The notes: generated from the letters alone by a model not told the origin. 53,838 bases of DNA from an uncultured bacterium (GCA_903842025.1 CAIMKX010000042.1:1-53838), one strand, 5' to 3'; counted from the first letter of the stretch, positions 7,298 through 17,402 are shown. Numbers and translations: made by a program.

Positions 7298-8182
7298 GAT
7301 ATCCCGTTCCGCCTCAATAAACTCCCCTATTTCTCCTTCCAAAACCTTATCAACCTGACTGGTCTCAAAATCTGTCCGATGATCCTTGACCATCTTGTAA
7401 GGATGCAAAACGTAGGAACGTATCTGATTGCCCCATTCGATAGAAGTTGTTGAGGAGATCTGCATACCGCGCTCCTTGGCGATCCGCACATCTTCACTGT
7501 GTTTCCAGAGTTTGCCGCGTAATATTTCCAGGGCTTTTTCCCTATTTTGGGCCTGCGAACGCTCGGAAGTGACATGAATGGAGATACCGGTCGGTTTGTG
7601 GACCAAACGGACGGCCGTCTCCCTTTTGTTGACGTTTTGGCCGCCAGGCCCGCCAGACTTGGCGATGCTAATTTCTAAATCGCTTTCGTTGATGACAATG
7701 TCGCTGGCTGAAGCTTTTTCAAGCTTGGGAACGACTTCAACCATTGAGAAAGAAGTATGACGTTTCTCATTGGCATTAAATGGTGAGATCCTGACCAATC
7801 GATGGACACCGGATTCATTCTTCAAAGTACCATATACATTCTTACCCGAAATTTCGACCGTGATATTACGATATCCACCATGATCATTTTCATTGCTGTG
7901 AATAACGCTCCAACCCCAACCCTTTCCTTCGCAATACTTCCGGTACATTCTGACAAGCATAGATGAGAAATCCTCGGCATCATCACCGCCGGCGCCGGAG
8001 AGGATTGTTACAATAGCTTCGCCTTTGTCGTATTTGCCAATACCTTCCAGACTGTCTTTCAGATTGGCTAGCTCTTTAATCGTTGCCTGAGCTTTTTCCT
8101 TGTCCATCCAAAAATCCCCCGCGGACATGGCAGTCTCAATTTCGGCGATCCTTTCTTGAATTTTGGCTTTATCTTGGTTCAT
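7295..8182 (-). CDS. prfB: Peptide chain release factor 2
   Basis: Terminates translation at UAA and UGA and triggers peptidyl-tRNA hydrolysis. 295 residues from the ATG at 8182. Codon-recognition SPF motif in [21 protein letters not shown]; catalytic GGQ in [18 protein letters not shown]. The N-terminus is shorter than in model RF2 (about 365), and the E. coli-type in-frame-UGA frameshift site is not seen. An upstream ATG at 8194 would overlap tRNA-Thr and is rejected. The start lies only 6 nt from the mature tRNA end with neither SD nor -10 nearby, so the mRNA is probably released by tRNA processing. Confidence 0.95.
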   Translation of the reverse strand: MNQDKAKIQERIAEIETAMSAGDFWMDKEKAQATIKELANLKDSLEGIGKYDKGEAIVTILSGAGGDDAEDFSSMLVRMYRKYCEGKGWGWSVIHSNENDHGGYRNITVEISGKNVYGTLKNESGVHRLVRISPFNANEKRHTSFSMVEVVPKLEKASASDIVINESDLEISIAKSGGPGGQNVNKRETAVRLVHKPTGISIHVTSERSQAQNREKALEILRGKLWKHSEDVRIAKERGMQISSTTSIEWGNQIRSYVLHPYKMVKDHRTDFETSQVDKVLEGEIGEFIEAERDI

Positions 8183-8188
8183 TAAGAG

Positions 8189-8261
8189 AGCCAAAGGTCG
8201 GGATTGAACCGACGACCCCCGCTTTACGAAAGCGGTGCTCTACCAACTGAGCTACTTTGGC
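8189..8261 (-). tRNA. tRNA-Thr(CGT)
   Basis: 73 nt. Acceptor GCCAAAG/CTTTGGC, D stem GCTC/GAGC, anticodon stem CCGCT/AGCGG with loop TTCGTAA (anticodon CGT), T arm with TTCAATC, discriminator U73, no CCA. Its 3' end lies 6 nt from the prfB ATG. Confidence 0.95.
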
Positions 8262-8266
8262 GAAAG

Positions 8267-8411
8267 AGTCACCAAGTTTTGACTCAAGAAGAGTGCTACA
8301 TGAACAGCTGTTTTAGTGTCGATATCCACGGTATTAACATCCTACACCGACTACCACTTGAATCATGCCCGTTGGGTATCTAATCCATCAGACATTTTAA
8401 TCTTGGTGACT
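8267..8411 (-). ncRNA. Candidate structured RNA between two tRNA-Thr genes, with 16S-like motif
   Basis: In the 185-bp spacer between the two tRNA-Thr genes a 10-bp perfect stem (8267-8276 with 8402-8411) closes a 145-nt segment, and an 8-bp stem (8281-8288 with 8357-8364, one G-U) nests inside. The minus strand holds GGATTAGATACCC (8374-8386), identical to the universal 16S rRNA 785-797 box, and TGGTAGTC (8349-8356), which follows that box directly in 16S but is 17 nt away here. No open frame or known RNA family was recognised. It could be a decayed rRNA fragment or a new RNA. Confidence 0.4.
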
Positions 8412-8446
8412 TTTCAATACTATCAGTGCTTACCCGAGACTTCAAG

Positions 8447-8706
8447 AGCCGACGTCCGGGATTGAACCGGAGACCTCGCCATTCGTTTACACCTCACCTT
8501 ACGGGAGGACTAGACTGTATCTTTCTCCAAATCTTTTGGAGACCCTTGTCAGTCGTTCGGGCCCAATCTGTTGGGCCACGGTCTTATCCATTACAAAAGG
8601 CTCTGGACTTTAACCGTTATTCGGGATTCATCTTGACGTTACCGTCAGGATGGGCAGGGTCTTACGACCTACCAATGGCGTGCTCTACCAACTGAGCTAC
8701 ATCGGC
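8447..8706 (-). tRNA. tRNA-Thr(GGT) interrupted by a group I intron
   Basis: Exon 1 is 8671-8706 and exon 2 is 8447-8483. Joined, they give a 73-nt tRNA: acceptor GCCGATG/CGTCGGC, D stem GCTC/GAGC, anticodon stem CGCCA/TGGCG with loop TTGGTAA (anticodon GGT), T arm TCCGG TTCAATC CCGGA, discriminator U73 as in the neighbouring tRNA-Thr. The intron follows U36. The exact 5' splice site (after U) and 3' site (after G) fit group I rules. Confidence 0.85.
8484..8670 (-). other. Group I self-splicing intron in tRNA-Thr(GGT)
   Basis: 187 nt with no open frame for a homing endonuclease. The S-like element AAGATACAGTCT and R-like element GAACGACTGACA give P7 (GACTG/CAGTC). P1 can form between exon ...GGU and an intron GCC, with the required U-G wobble at the splice site, capped by GGUC-GUAA-GACC. 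The intron ends in G before exon 2. Subclass was not determined; tRNA introns in bacteria are usually IC3. Confidence 0.8.
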
Positions 8707-8735
8707 TTATGATTAACTAATTCAAAGAACTCGAG

Positions 8736-8809
8736 CGCGCCCGATGGGGCTCGAACCCACGACCTCTCCCGTGACAGGGGAGCGTTCTAGCCAACTGAAC
8801 TACGGGCGC
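8736..8809 (-). tRNA. tRNA-Asp(GTC)
   Basis: 74 nt. Acceptor GCGCCCG/CGGGCGC, discriminator G73, anticodon stem CTCCC/GGGAG with loop CTGTCAC (anticodon GTC), T loop TTCGAGC. No CCA encoded. Confidence 0.95.
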
Positions 8810-8856
8810 ATGAACACTAATGTACCAGAATTGAGCCAAAAAACAAAGGGTTGCTG

Positions 8857-8930
8857 TGCCGATGCCTGGACTCGAACCAGGGACCTTCTCTTTATGAGTG
8901 AGATGCTCTAGCCACCTGAGCTACATCGGC
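8857..8930 (-). tRNA. tRNA-Met(CAT), elongator type
   Basis: 74 nt. Acceptor GCCGATG/CATCGGC paired at 1-72, discriminator A, anticodon loop CTCATAA. One A-A mismatch closes the anticodon stem. Elongator Met is favoured over lysidine-type Ile because the arm resembles elongator tRNA-Met and a separate tRNA-Ile(UAU) exists at 46439. Confidence 0.88.
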
Positions 8931-9027
8931 GTTAAACGTTACACTACAATACAATAGACGAAAAACGGCTCCTGTGCAAATCTCCCATTGCTTAAATTAC
9001 CGCTTTATGGCAAAATGTACCGAACAT

Positions 9028-9099
9028 CGCGGGGTAGAGCAACGGTAGCTCGTCAGGCTCATAACCTGAAGATTGTCGGTTCGATTCCGGCCCCCGCAA
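9028..9099 (+). tRNA. Initiator tRNA-fMet(CAT)
   Basis: 72 nt on the plus strand, opposite to the other tRNAs. A C1-A72 mismatch (CGCGGGG/CCCCGCA), anticodon loop CTCATAA and T arm GTCGG/CCGGC mark an initiator. The usual three G-C pairs next to the anticodon loop are reduced to two (AGG/CCT). Confidence 0.92.
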
Positions 9100-9103
9100 C
9101 AAG

Positions 9104-9688
9104 TTATTGAGTAATTTCTGGGTGTGCTTTTAAGTATTCATCTCGAACATGTGTACCGAGAGTTTGAGCCGTATTTGGTAGATTCCGAGTAGGATTGTTA
9201 TAGAAGAATTGTTTCAGAAAGTTCATATATTCCCTATCGTACAGAGCATAAATAGATTTTGTTGCCGATGTCTCCACATCATATTTAACCTTAGGATGTT
9301 CGCTATCAATAAAAGAGAAGAAATCATCTCGGTGATCATTGAACGCAGATAAAAATCCTATTGTTTCGACAAACTTCTTTCCAGCATCAGTTAATTGAAC
9401 AGGACTATATGCCTGTAATTCAGTATGATTGAACCCGCCTTGATTTTTTATCAGAAAATCACAGACTACTTTTACATTTGTTTTTATCTTTTCAGACGTT
9501 TTTACAAGCCCATCGAGAACTTGTAATTTTCTACCGATATATATGAATCCAGCGATTAATGAAACCACACCAATCGTCGTGATAACATCAAAAAAAGAAA
9601 CCGAAAATGCTTGAACTGCAGGAACAGCTTGTGTTACCTGTTGAGAACTCTGCATCGTGGATGAAGTAAGAATATTTGATGTCGCCAT
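9104..9688 (-). CDS. Hypothetical single-span membrane protein
   Basis: 194 residues, family not recognised. A Ser/Thr/Gln-rich N-terminus (about 1-30) is followed by one hydrophobic helix (about 32-54, VITTIGVVSLIAGFIYIG) with a basic flank, then a soluble domain with SPVQLTDAGKKFVETIGF, which looks like a winged-helix tail. It ends 4 nt from tRNA-fMet, convergent. TATGAT lies 9 nt before the ATG, giving at most a very short leader. Orientation would place the C-terminal domain in the cytosol. Confidence 0.7.
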   Translation of the reverse strand: MATSNILTSSTMQSSQQVTQAVPAVQAFSVSFFDVITTIGVVSLIAGFIYIGRKLQVLDGLVKTSEKIKTNVKVVCDFLIKNQGGFNHTELQAYSPVQLTDAGKKFVETIGFLSAFNDHRDDFFSFIDSEHPKVKYDVETSATKSIYALYDREYMNFLKQFFYNNPTRNLPNTAQTLGTHVRDEYLKAHPEITQ

Positions 9689-9791
9689 AATATTACAATC
9701 ATATCACGCCCATTAGGCGCAAGCATCACAAAACTGTTTATTTCCTGTTTACAATTATCTTTTTGTTTCTATATTTGGAATGGAACATAAC

Positions 9792-10382
9792 CTAGATGTA
9801 GTAAAACTCCTCGAACACCTTCCTGTACATCCCTATCACCCTTTTGGCCTCGATCTGATTCAAGGCAAACCCAGGTTCATGGGCGATCTGATTCCTGACC
9901 TTATGGGCTTCCCAGGCTTCGTTCAATGACTTCATATCGCCAGGATTGACCCTCTTCAATTTGTCGCCGATGCTCTCGCCTTTGTAGCCGAGTTTGGTCA
10001 ATAGATCGTCGAGGATAATATCAGCTTCAATAATCCCCTGCTTCCAGTCATTGGGATTGTCCGACTCGACATGCCTGGTAGCATTTTCCCAGCGATGAGC
10101 CATGACCGTATCTCCCGTCTCGACAGCGTCAAAAGCCGGCTCCACTTTGAGGTCATGGATCTGGGCCTCCTTTTTGCGGATCCGTTTCAAACCTTCAACG
10201 CAATAGACAATTCCGATTATGAAAAAGACCGAAAGTGGAATCGAGATCCCCACAAGGAAACCGTAAAAAGCCTTGAGGAATGAAACTACAGCCGGGAATG
10301 AATCAACGAGCCAATGAAAGGCCGAGACTAGCCAAGGGGAGAAATCCGGCAAAGGTGGCGAGTAATGAGCAGTGTCGGGCAT
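9792..10382 (-). CDS. Membrane-anchored protein with HEPN-like RNxxAH motif
   Basis: 196 residues from the ATG at 10382, which lies 6 nt after TATAAT. A longer in-frame start at 10463 would be encoded by the repeat element and is rejected. One strong membrane helix (about 45-65) is followed by basic residues, then a helical cytosolic domain ending in AHKVRNQIAHEPGF, which has the R-x4-H signature of HEPN folds, some of which are ribonucleases. No nucleotidyltransferase partner is adjacent, so a toxin role is not supported. It is probably lineage-typical; function unknown. Confidence 0.75.
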   Translation of the reverse strand: MPDTAHYSPPLPDFSPWLVSAFHWLVDSFPAVVSFLKAFYGFLVGISIPLSVFFIIGIVYCVEGLKRIRKKEAQIHDLKVEPAFDAVETGDTVMAHRWENATRHVESDNPNDWKQGIIEADIILDDLLTKLGYKGESIGDKLKRVNPGDMKSLNEAWEAHKVRNQIAHEPGFALNQIEAKRVIGMYRKVFEEFYYI

Positions 10383-10388
10383 GGGATT

Positions 10389-10394
10389 ATTATA
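10389..10394 (-). promoter_or_regulatory. -10 element of the HEPN-like membrane protein gene
   Basis: TATAAT, 6 nt (AATCCC), ATG. Confidence 0.7.
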
Positions 10395-10410
10395 GCGCGA
10401 ATGTTCAAAT

Positions 10411-10636
10411 AAAAAATCCCCCGGCCTGCCGGCCACCCCCTTTTTCAAAGGGGGATCCTCCATCGAACTACATTTTTAATATAACTCGTTGTGACTCTAA
10501 TCACTCTTCGTGTTTGATTTTAACCCAGAGAGTAATTAAGCAGTAGCGACATATATTACATAAGCTATACGTTGGTGGATCCCCCTTTGAAAAAGGGGGG
10601 TGTCCTGAGGCGTAGCCGAAGGACGGGGGATTTTTT
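10411..10636. repeat. MITE-like palindromic element, full copy 2 (core forward)
   Basis: Same outer ends (AAAAAATCCCCCGG, GACGGGGGATTTTTT), inner CCCCC/GGGGG palindromes and core (TCCATCGAAC ... TACGTTGGTGGA) as copy 1. It fills the whole gap between the gatA stop and the HEPN-like gene promoter and also supplies the sequence 3' of gatA. Confidence 0.9.
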
Positions 10637-10637
10637 A

Positions 10638-12089
10638 TTATTCACTCCCCAAAAACTCCTTCCCCGCCCTGAATATAGTTTCCTCAGCTCCATGCGTCGC
10701 CGTCAACTGAAGTCCGATCGGCAAATCTTTGCCATCTTTCTTGGCGAATCCACATGGAACGGATATCGCCGGCATTCCGGTAATATTGGCGGTGACCGTG
10801 AAAATATCCTCCAAATACATCGAAAGTGGATCGCTGGTCTTTTCACCGATCTTGAAGGCTGGCGAAGGCGCCGTCGGTGTCGCTATCAAATCTACTGATT
10901 CAAAAGCCTTCAGAAAATCATTGGTAATCATCCGACGCACGGCATTGGCTCGATTGTAATAAGCGTCGTAATAGCCTGAAGAAAGAACGTAGGTACCTAG
11001 AAGTATTCGACGAATAACTTCGCGACCCAACCCAGCCTTCCTTGTCTTGAAATAGTCCTCGATACCGTCCTTACCGTCGACATGCAAACCAAATCTCATT
11101 CCATCGTAGCGCGCCATGTTTGAGGAAACTTCCGCCGGCATCACGATATAATAAACCATGAGAGCGTAGGAAATATTCGGCAATTTTACCTCTTTTATCT
11201 CATAGCCTTTTTCCTTGAATTGAACCAGGGATTTTTCAAAAGCCTCCATAACCGATTTATCAATCCCATCACCGCCCAGGAAATGCCTTGGAACGCCTAT
11301 TGTTGGTTTTCGGTCGCCGCTTTGATATTTGATATTTGATATTTGATATTTGTACGTCTGTTCATCTATCGTTGTGCCATCCTTAATGTCTTTCCCGCGA
11401 ATGGCATTGAATACTATTTCGCAATCGGAAACCGTCTTACCGATCGGACCGATCTGATCCAACGAAGAACCCATCGCCATCACACCATACCGCGAAACCG
11501 CCCCATAAGTCGGTTTGAGCCCAACCACACCACAGAAGCTTGCCGGTTGGCGTATGGAACCCCCTGTATCCGATCCAAGAGCAAATAAAGCGCCATCCAT
11601 AGCAACAGCCGCCGCTGAGCCACCGGAAGAGCCTCCTGCGACCCTATTCAAGTCCAAAGGATTTTTGGTCACGCCATAGGCAGAATTTTCCGTCGAACCG
11701 CCCATGGCAAATTCATCCATATTTGTCCGGCCAAGAAAGACGACGCCTTCCGCCTTCAATCTTGAAGTCACTGTCGCGTCATAAGGAGCACGATATTTTT
11801 GCAGAATATTTGACGCGGCGCTGGCAATCTGGCCTTGGATCAAAATATTGTCTTTTATACCGCACGGAATCCCCGTAAGCATTCCGCCTTTTCCGGATTT
11901 AATTATCTTATCAGCCGCTTTTGCCGATTCAATTGCCACATCAAAAACTTCCAAATAAGCATTGACATCCTTGTTCTTTTTCTTTATTTCATCCAAATAG
12001 GCTTGAGTCAATTCGACAGCGGTAAAGTCCCCTCTTTTCAGTGCTTCATGGGCTTTTAATATTGTTAGATCTTTTAAATTAATCTTCAT
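10638..12089 (-). CDS. gatA: Asp-tRNA(Asn)/Glu-tRNA(Gln) amidotransferase subunit A
   Basis: Amidase that supplies ammonia from glutamine for transamidation of misacylated Glu-tRNA(Gln)/Asp-tRNA(Asn) in the GatCAB complex. 483 residues. Catalytic Lys in CGIKDNI, cis-Ser in GGSSGGSAAAVA, nucleophile Ser in GSDTGGSIRQPA. A short non-consensus insert (YKYQISNIKYQS, about residues 245-257) is encoded by a tandem TTTGATA repeat at 11324-11355 and stays in frame. AAAGGA lies about 9 nt upstream of the ATG. It follows gatC; gatB is not in the window. Confidence 0.97.
   Translation of the reverse strand: MKINLKDLTILKAHEALKRGDFTAVELTQAYLDEIKKKNKDVNAYLEVFDVAIESAKAADKIIKSGKGGMLTGIPCGIKDNILIQGQIASAASNILQKYRAPYDATVTSRLKAEGVVFLGRTNMDEFAMGGSTENSAYGVTKNPLDLNRVAGGSSGGSAAAVAMDGALFALGSDTGGSIRQPASFCGVVGLKPTYGAVSRYGVMAMGSSLDQIGPIGKTVSDCEIVFNAIRGKDIKDGTTIDEQTYKYQISNIKYQSGDRKPTIGVPRHFLGGDGIDKSVMEAFEKSLVQFKEKGYEIKEVKLPNISYALMVYYIVMPAEVSSNMARYDGMRFGLHVDGKDGIEDYFKTRKAGLGREVIRRILLGTYVLSSGYYDAYYNRANAVRRMITNDFLKAFESVDLIATPTAPSPAFKIGEKTSDPLSMYLEDIFTVTANITGMPAISVPCGFAKKDGKDLPIGLQLTATHGAEETIFRAGKEFLGSE
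11324..11355. repeat. TTTGATA tandem repeat inside gatA
   Basis: About four 8-nt TTTGATAT units give an extra Tyr/Ile/Lys-rich loop in GatA. The same word type occurs in pyrG and in the repeat near 52250. Confidence 0.65.
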
Positions 12090-12157
12090 TTTTTAAATCC
12101 TTTATCTTGAGCTTTTTATCTAAATTCAAAATTCCAACTTCTTATCTCCTGCGATTT

Positions 12158-12199
12158 CCTAGTTCCTAGTCCCTAGTCCCTAAAAACTAGTCCCTAACT
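12158..12199. repeat. CTAGTCCCTAAAA repeat (copy 2)
   Basis: CTAGTTCCTAGTCCCTAGTCCC and CTAAAAACTAGTCCCTAA words lie between gatC and gatA. Confidence 0.6.
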
Positions 12200-12492
12200 C
12201 AATCCTGTTCAATAATCTTCTTAACCGCCACAAACTCCCCCACCATTTCCGGCGCCTCAGCCATCAGCCTATCCCGATCCTCTTTCGAAATCGGTTCCGC
12301 TAGGTCTCTCCTCGAGACGTTCTTGACCGCCCCCACCCGGTCTTCGGCCGCCGTGGAGACTTTCACTTTCTTCAATTGGTCGACGTAAGCAAGGATGGAA
12401 TCGAATTCTTTGATGAGGGATTTTTTGTCCTCCTCGGCGAGCTCGATGCGCGAGAGAACCGCCAAATGCTCCAATTCTTTGATCGTTATCAT
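12199..12492 (-). CDS. gatC: Asp-tRNA(Asn)/Glu-tRNA(Gln) amidotransferase subunit C
   Basis: Small wrapping subunit that stabilises GatA-GatB. 97 residues, the normal size. The start MITIKELEHLAVLSRIEL is the family N-terminus. The C-terminal half has the RxD-x(n)-A-P pattern (RRDLAEPISKEDRDRLMAEAPEMVGEFVAVKKII). The start lies 6 nt after TACAAT. Upstream frame extension would read into the giant hairpin at 12530 and is rejected. gatA follows after a 109-bp repeat-containing gap. Confidence 0.93.
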   Translation of the reverse strand: MITIKELEHLAVLSRIELAEEDKKSLIKEFDSILAYVDQLKKVKVSTAAEDRVGAVKNVSRRDLAEPISKEDRDRLMAEAPEMVGEFVAVKKIIEQD

Positions 12493-12498
12493 ATTGGG

Positions 12499-12504
12499 AT
12501 TGTA
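12499..12504 (-). promoter_or_regulatory. -10 element of gatC
   Basis: TACAAT, 6 nt (CCCAAT), ATG. Confidence 0.65.
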
Positions 12505-12529
12505 ACAGTGATGAAGATTTGCGGCAAGC

Positions 12530-14719
<2,190 letters not shown>

Positions 14720-14722
14720 CTA

Positions 14723-14728
14723 AGAATA
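14723..14728 (-). promoter_or_regulatory. -10 element of ligA
   Basis: TATTCT, 6 nt (TAGGGG), ATG. Confidence 0.6.
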
Positions 14729-14733
14729 GCATT

Positions 14734-15366
14734 TTATCCCTTGTATTCCAGCCTGATCGTTCTTTCCACAGCGCGAGCGTTTGGAGTGCTGTTCGGTCCG
14801 GCGCATGGACCGCTATCGGCCAGATTGTATCCGCTGGAATCGATGACTGTTTTATGTTTCGGATTATAGTGATTGTCAAAATAATATCCGTCAGTTATGA
14901 CAATCCTGGCGCAGGTATTATTGGAAAAATTGATCTGCAACGGACTGTTTGTCTGATAGACATTGAATTTTGTGCCGTCAAATGTCGTATTTCCAGGCAG
15001 GTTGTTGATGATCTGCGGAATAAAATGCATGTCTAACACGTCTGATGCGGGAATCGAGTGGAAGCTCGATTCGGCATCGGGAACAGGCGAAGGCGAAGGA
15101 TTGGGATTGGCGCAGTAGATCATGGCGTCCAACGGATATCCATCATCGGTGGAAGTGGCCAGAAGATTGCCCCTGTATCCGTTGAAAGCTTCCACGGCGC
15201 ACTGGATCCCGCCGTCGGCGGCATAGACCGCCACGGTCGAATCGCGGGCCAAGGAAGAAAGGATGAACTGTTTGCGGCTAACCGAAAGGATGAAGGCGGC
15301 AATCGACAAAACCACACTGGAGATGATAACCGCAAAAAGAAGCGTGTATCCTTGTTTGTTGTTCAT
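14734..15366 (-). CDS. PilX-like minor pilin or pilus assembly protein
   Basis: 210 residues. The short N-terminus MNNKQGYTLLFAVIISSVVLSI precedes a hydrophobic helix of about 20 residues. A G-Y-T-L cleavage-like site is seen, but the Glu at +5 of typical prepilins is absent (Phe), as in PilX/GspK-type components. The remainder is an extracytoplasmic domain with several cysteines. It is the last gene of a four-pilin run, starting 1 nt after the preceding stop. It likely forms part of the minor-pilin tip complex. Confidence 0.75.
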   Translation of the reverse strand: MNNKQGYTLLFAVIISSVVLSIAAFILSVSRKQFILSSLARDSTVAVYAADGGIQCAVEAFNGYRGNLLATSTDDGYPLDAMIYCANPNPSPSPVPDAESSFHSIPASDVLDMHFIPQIINNLPGNTTFDGTKFNVYQTNSPLQINFSNNTCARIVITDGYYFDNHYNPKHKTVIDSSGYNLADSGPCAGPNSTPNARAVERTIRLEYKG

Positions 15367-15367
15367 A

Positions 15368-15814
15368 TTATCTGGTGTAATAGGATATCAATTCCTGAAG
15401 CCTGACTTGATTGCCGACGGTACCGGTTTGCCAGCTGACGACGACTGTTGCCAGTACTTGGTAATAGCTAACCCATTGATAATTATAATATCTTGTAAAA
15501 CCGGAAGGTAAAGCTCCTAATGCAGTGATCTGACAAGTCAAAGTTGGCGATGCGCAATTATCGAAGACCGCTGGGTGACTATTGCCGTTCCAAGCACCCC
15601 AATTTGAAGACGTATCCTTATTATCCTTAAGATTATTGATGTACTCCAAACCTTCCTGGGCCAGATTGAAGGCAATGGTCTGTTTTTTGGCGTCGATGGC
15701 CGCCCGGTAGGCTTTGTTGGCGACCGTCAAAGGGCCAACAACCGCCACCATCAGGATGGCAATGGCCACCAAGGTCTCGACCAGCGTAAATCCTTTGTTT
15801 GAAATTATTCTCAT
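15368..15814 (-). CDS. Prepilin-type N-terminal cleavage/methylation protein (PilV/GspI-like)
   Basis: 148 residues. Class III signal MRIISNKG^FTLVETLVAIAIL with Glu+5, cleaved by the prepilin peptidase encoded downstream in the same cluster. The helix and the following AFNLAQEGLEYINNLKDNK match GspI/PilV-type minor pilins. Two Cys in the C-terminal half may form a disulfide. The stop is 1 nt before the PilX-like gene. Confidence 0.82.
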   Translation of the reverse strand: MRIISNKGFTLVETLVAIAILMVAVVGPLTVANKAYRAAIDAKKQTIAFNLAQEGLEYINNLKDNKDTSSNWGAWNGNSHPAVFDNCASPTLTCQITALGALPSGFTRYYNYQWVSYYQVLATVVVSWQTGTVGNQVRLQELISYYTR

Positions 15815-15819
15815 GAATA

Positions 15820-16461
15820 TTAGTTCGATATCCTTTGCGATATGGCCGTGCGGACATCGAAGGATTCCCTTTCGCTGGCTTTGACTCCGGCGTAGCCGAC
15901 CAACCTGATCGAAACCAAGGGATAGCTCACACCTTCGGTCTTGGAAAGATCATAATCTGTGAGTACGGTACTGACCTCGTCAAACATCTTGGCGTCATTG
16001 GAAGTGATCTCACTGCCACATATAGTCTGCTGGGATTTGCGGAAACTCCAATTATTGTCCCGTATGAACCAATAGGCATATATCAGGGCGCAACTGGGAT
16101 TGGCAGGATCAGTCTTTGTGGATTTGAAAAAAATGCCCTGATCGCGGCCATCTTGAGTGGCGGAATGACAGGGAACAATCGGTAGTGTTGAAAGATTAGA
16201 TCCAGTAAATGAATAACCATTCACATCATGCGTATAAGAGGCGCAGGTGTAATTTGTCCCCACCCGCATTTCCCGGGATATGGACTCCAAGGCAAAACTC
16301 ACATTGTTCATGGCCGACTGCAGGGCTTGGGCCGACCTGTTGAGGCTGGTCATCCTGACCAGAGCTCCGATAGCTATCACGGCCGCCACGGAAAAGACGC
16401 CCAAGGAAACCAGCATTTCCAGCATCGTAAAACCTCTTTGAGTTGATGATTTTTTATACAT
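15820..16461 (-). CDS. Prepilin-type protein (PilW/GspJ-like)
   Basis: 213 residues. Signal MYKKSSTQRG^FTMLEMLVSLGVFSVAAVIAIGAL with Glu+5. The post-helix ALQSAMNNVSFALESISREMR is characteristic of GspJ/PilW minor pilins. An intergenic gap of 5 nt to the following pilin indicates an operon (GspH-, GspJ-, GspI-, PilX-like order). Confidence 0.82.
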   Translation of the reverse strand: MYKKSSTQRGFTMLEMLVSLGVFSVAAVIAIGALVRMTSLNRSAQALQSAMNNVSFALESISREMRVGTNYTCASYTHDVNGYSFTGSNLSTLPIVPCHSATQDGRDQGIFFKSTKTDPANPSCALIYAYWFIRDNNWSFRKSQQTICGSEITSNDAKMFDEVSTVLTDYDLSKTEGVSYPLVSIRLVGYAGVKASERESFDVRTAISQRISN

Positions 16462-16467
16462 GGATTT

Positions 16468-17097
16468 TTAACTTCCGTTCCGGACCACGATCTGGCCCAC
16501 ATTGAAAACCTGAATCCGTTTGATCGCCGAACTGTCACCGGAAATAAGCTCGATTTTTCCCTCATTTTTTCCGCAACCGCTCGAGGCCGGGGAGACAATC
16601 TTATAGCAAATAATGGCCATCGGTTCCGGACGCTCAAAAGAGATATCGAGGACATCGACTGGATTGTAATCCGAACTATTTGACTCGCGATAATAGAGTT
16701 GGTTGATCTTCGCCCCATGTTTCAGGTAATATCTGTTTTCGATAAGATCATCACCAAGAGTTCCGTTATGGTCATAGTCAAAATAACCATTGTTATTGAG
16801 ATCGGCAAAGAGAATGAAATTGTCGTTGGAACTTTTGTCAAAATGCACGCCGTAAGCGGCTTTGAAATTGATGGGAGTATCTTGGGCCACCCTGACGCTG
16901 ATGCCGTATGTCTGGGCCTGACGGATAGTGAGGGCGATATCGTAAGCCAGATTGGAAAAGAGCGTGCCGGAATAGTAGCTATTGTATCTGTAGAGGACTA
17001 GGGCCGTCATGAAGACGAATATCCCCACGGTCACCATCAGTTCTATGATGGTGAAGCCCTTGCGCCTCGACGGGGGGTTTGTTTGGGAAGAAAGCAT
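16468..17097 (-). CDS. Prepilin-type protein (FimT/GspH-like)
   Basis: 209 residues from the second of two adjacent ATGs (17097), which lies 7 nt after TATAAT; the first ATG (17100) is only 4 nt away. Signal RRKG^FTIIELMVTVGIFVFMTALVLYRYN with Glu+5. The segment LAYDIALTIRQAQTYGISVRV matches GspH/FimT. First gene of the minor-pilin operon. Confidence 0.82.
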   Translation of the reverse strand: MLSSQTNPPSRRKGFTIIELMVTVGIFVFMTALVLYRYNSYYSGTLFSNLAYDIALTIRQAQTYGISVRVAQDTPINFKAAYGVHFDKSSNDNFILFADLNNNGYFDYDHNGTLGDDLIENRYYLKHGAKINQLYYRESNSSDYNPVDVLDISFERPEPMAIICYKIVSPASSGCGKNEGKIELISGDSSAIKRIQVFNVGQIVVRNGS

Positions 17098-17104
17098 CAT
17101 GATT

Positions 17105-17110
17105 ATTATA
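17105..17110 (-). promoter_or_regulatory. -10 element of the minor-pilin operon
   Basis: TATAAT, 7 nt to the second ATG. Confidence 0.65.
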
Positions 17111-17131
17111 GCAGATTGGGCAATTGGGGGC

Positions 17132-17165
17132 AGGGACTAGTTTTTAGGGACTGGGGACTAGTATT
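17132..17165. repeat. CTAGTCCCTAAAA repeat (copy 3)
   Basis: CAGGGACTAGTTTTTAGGGA and GGGGACTAGT words upstream of the minor-pilin promoter. Confidence 0.6.
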
Positions 17166-17190
17166 TGATCAAAAAGAAGATTTTGCGTTT

Positions 17191-17383
17191 GTCATTCACG
17201 CGAAGGCGGGAATCCAGTGTTGAATACCCTAATTGAAAATTAAAAAATCAAAATGGAAAATGACAAGGCAAAAGTTAAAATGAAATCGCATTTGTAGCAG
17301 ACATTTTACATTTTAAATTGTCATTTTCCATTTTGATATTTAAATTTTGCATTATCCTGGATTCCCGCCTTCGCGGGAATGAC
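17191..17383. repeat. Composite GTCATTCCCGCG element with AT-rich palindromic core
   Basis: The outer inverted pair is GTCATTCACGCGAAGGCGGG ... CCCGCCTTCGCGGGAATGAC. The inner pair is AAAATGGAAAATGACAA ... TTGTCATTTTCCATTTT. It occupies nearly all of the 305-bp gap 17098-17402; nothing else was seen there except the CTAGTCCC repeat. Confidence 0.85.
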
Positions 17384-17402
17384 AATTCAAATGCCCTCCC
17401 GA

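Noticed and set aside
8110..8125. A CCCCC-repeat remnant in prfB (AAAATCCCCCGC encoding AGDFW)
   Set aside because: DFW is the conserved RF2 sequence, so the match is probably coincidental.
8183..8194. prfB start at 8194
   Set aside because: It would overlap mature tRNA-Thr; the ATG at 8182 suffices for the RF2 fold.
8484..8670. tRNA-Arg(ACG) reading of the split tRNA
   Set aside because: Placing the splice after TT gives a 7-nt loop but leaves no G at the intron end; the GGT reading satisfies both splice-site rules and the Thr-like body.
10383..10463. N-terminal extension of the HEPN-like membrane protein (MEDPPLKKG...)
   Set aside because: It is encoded by the palindromic element, and the ATG at 10382 has an ideal -10 spacing.
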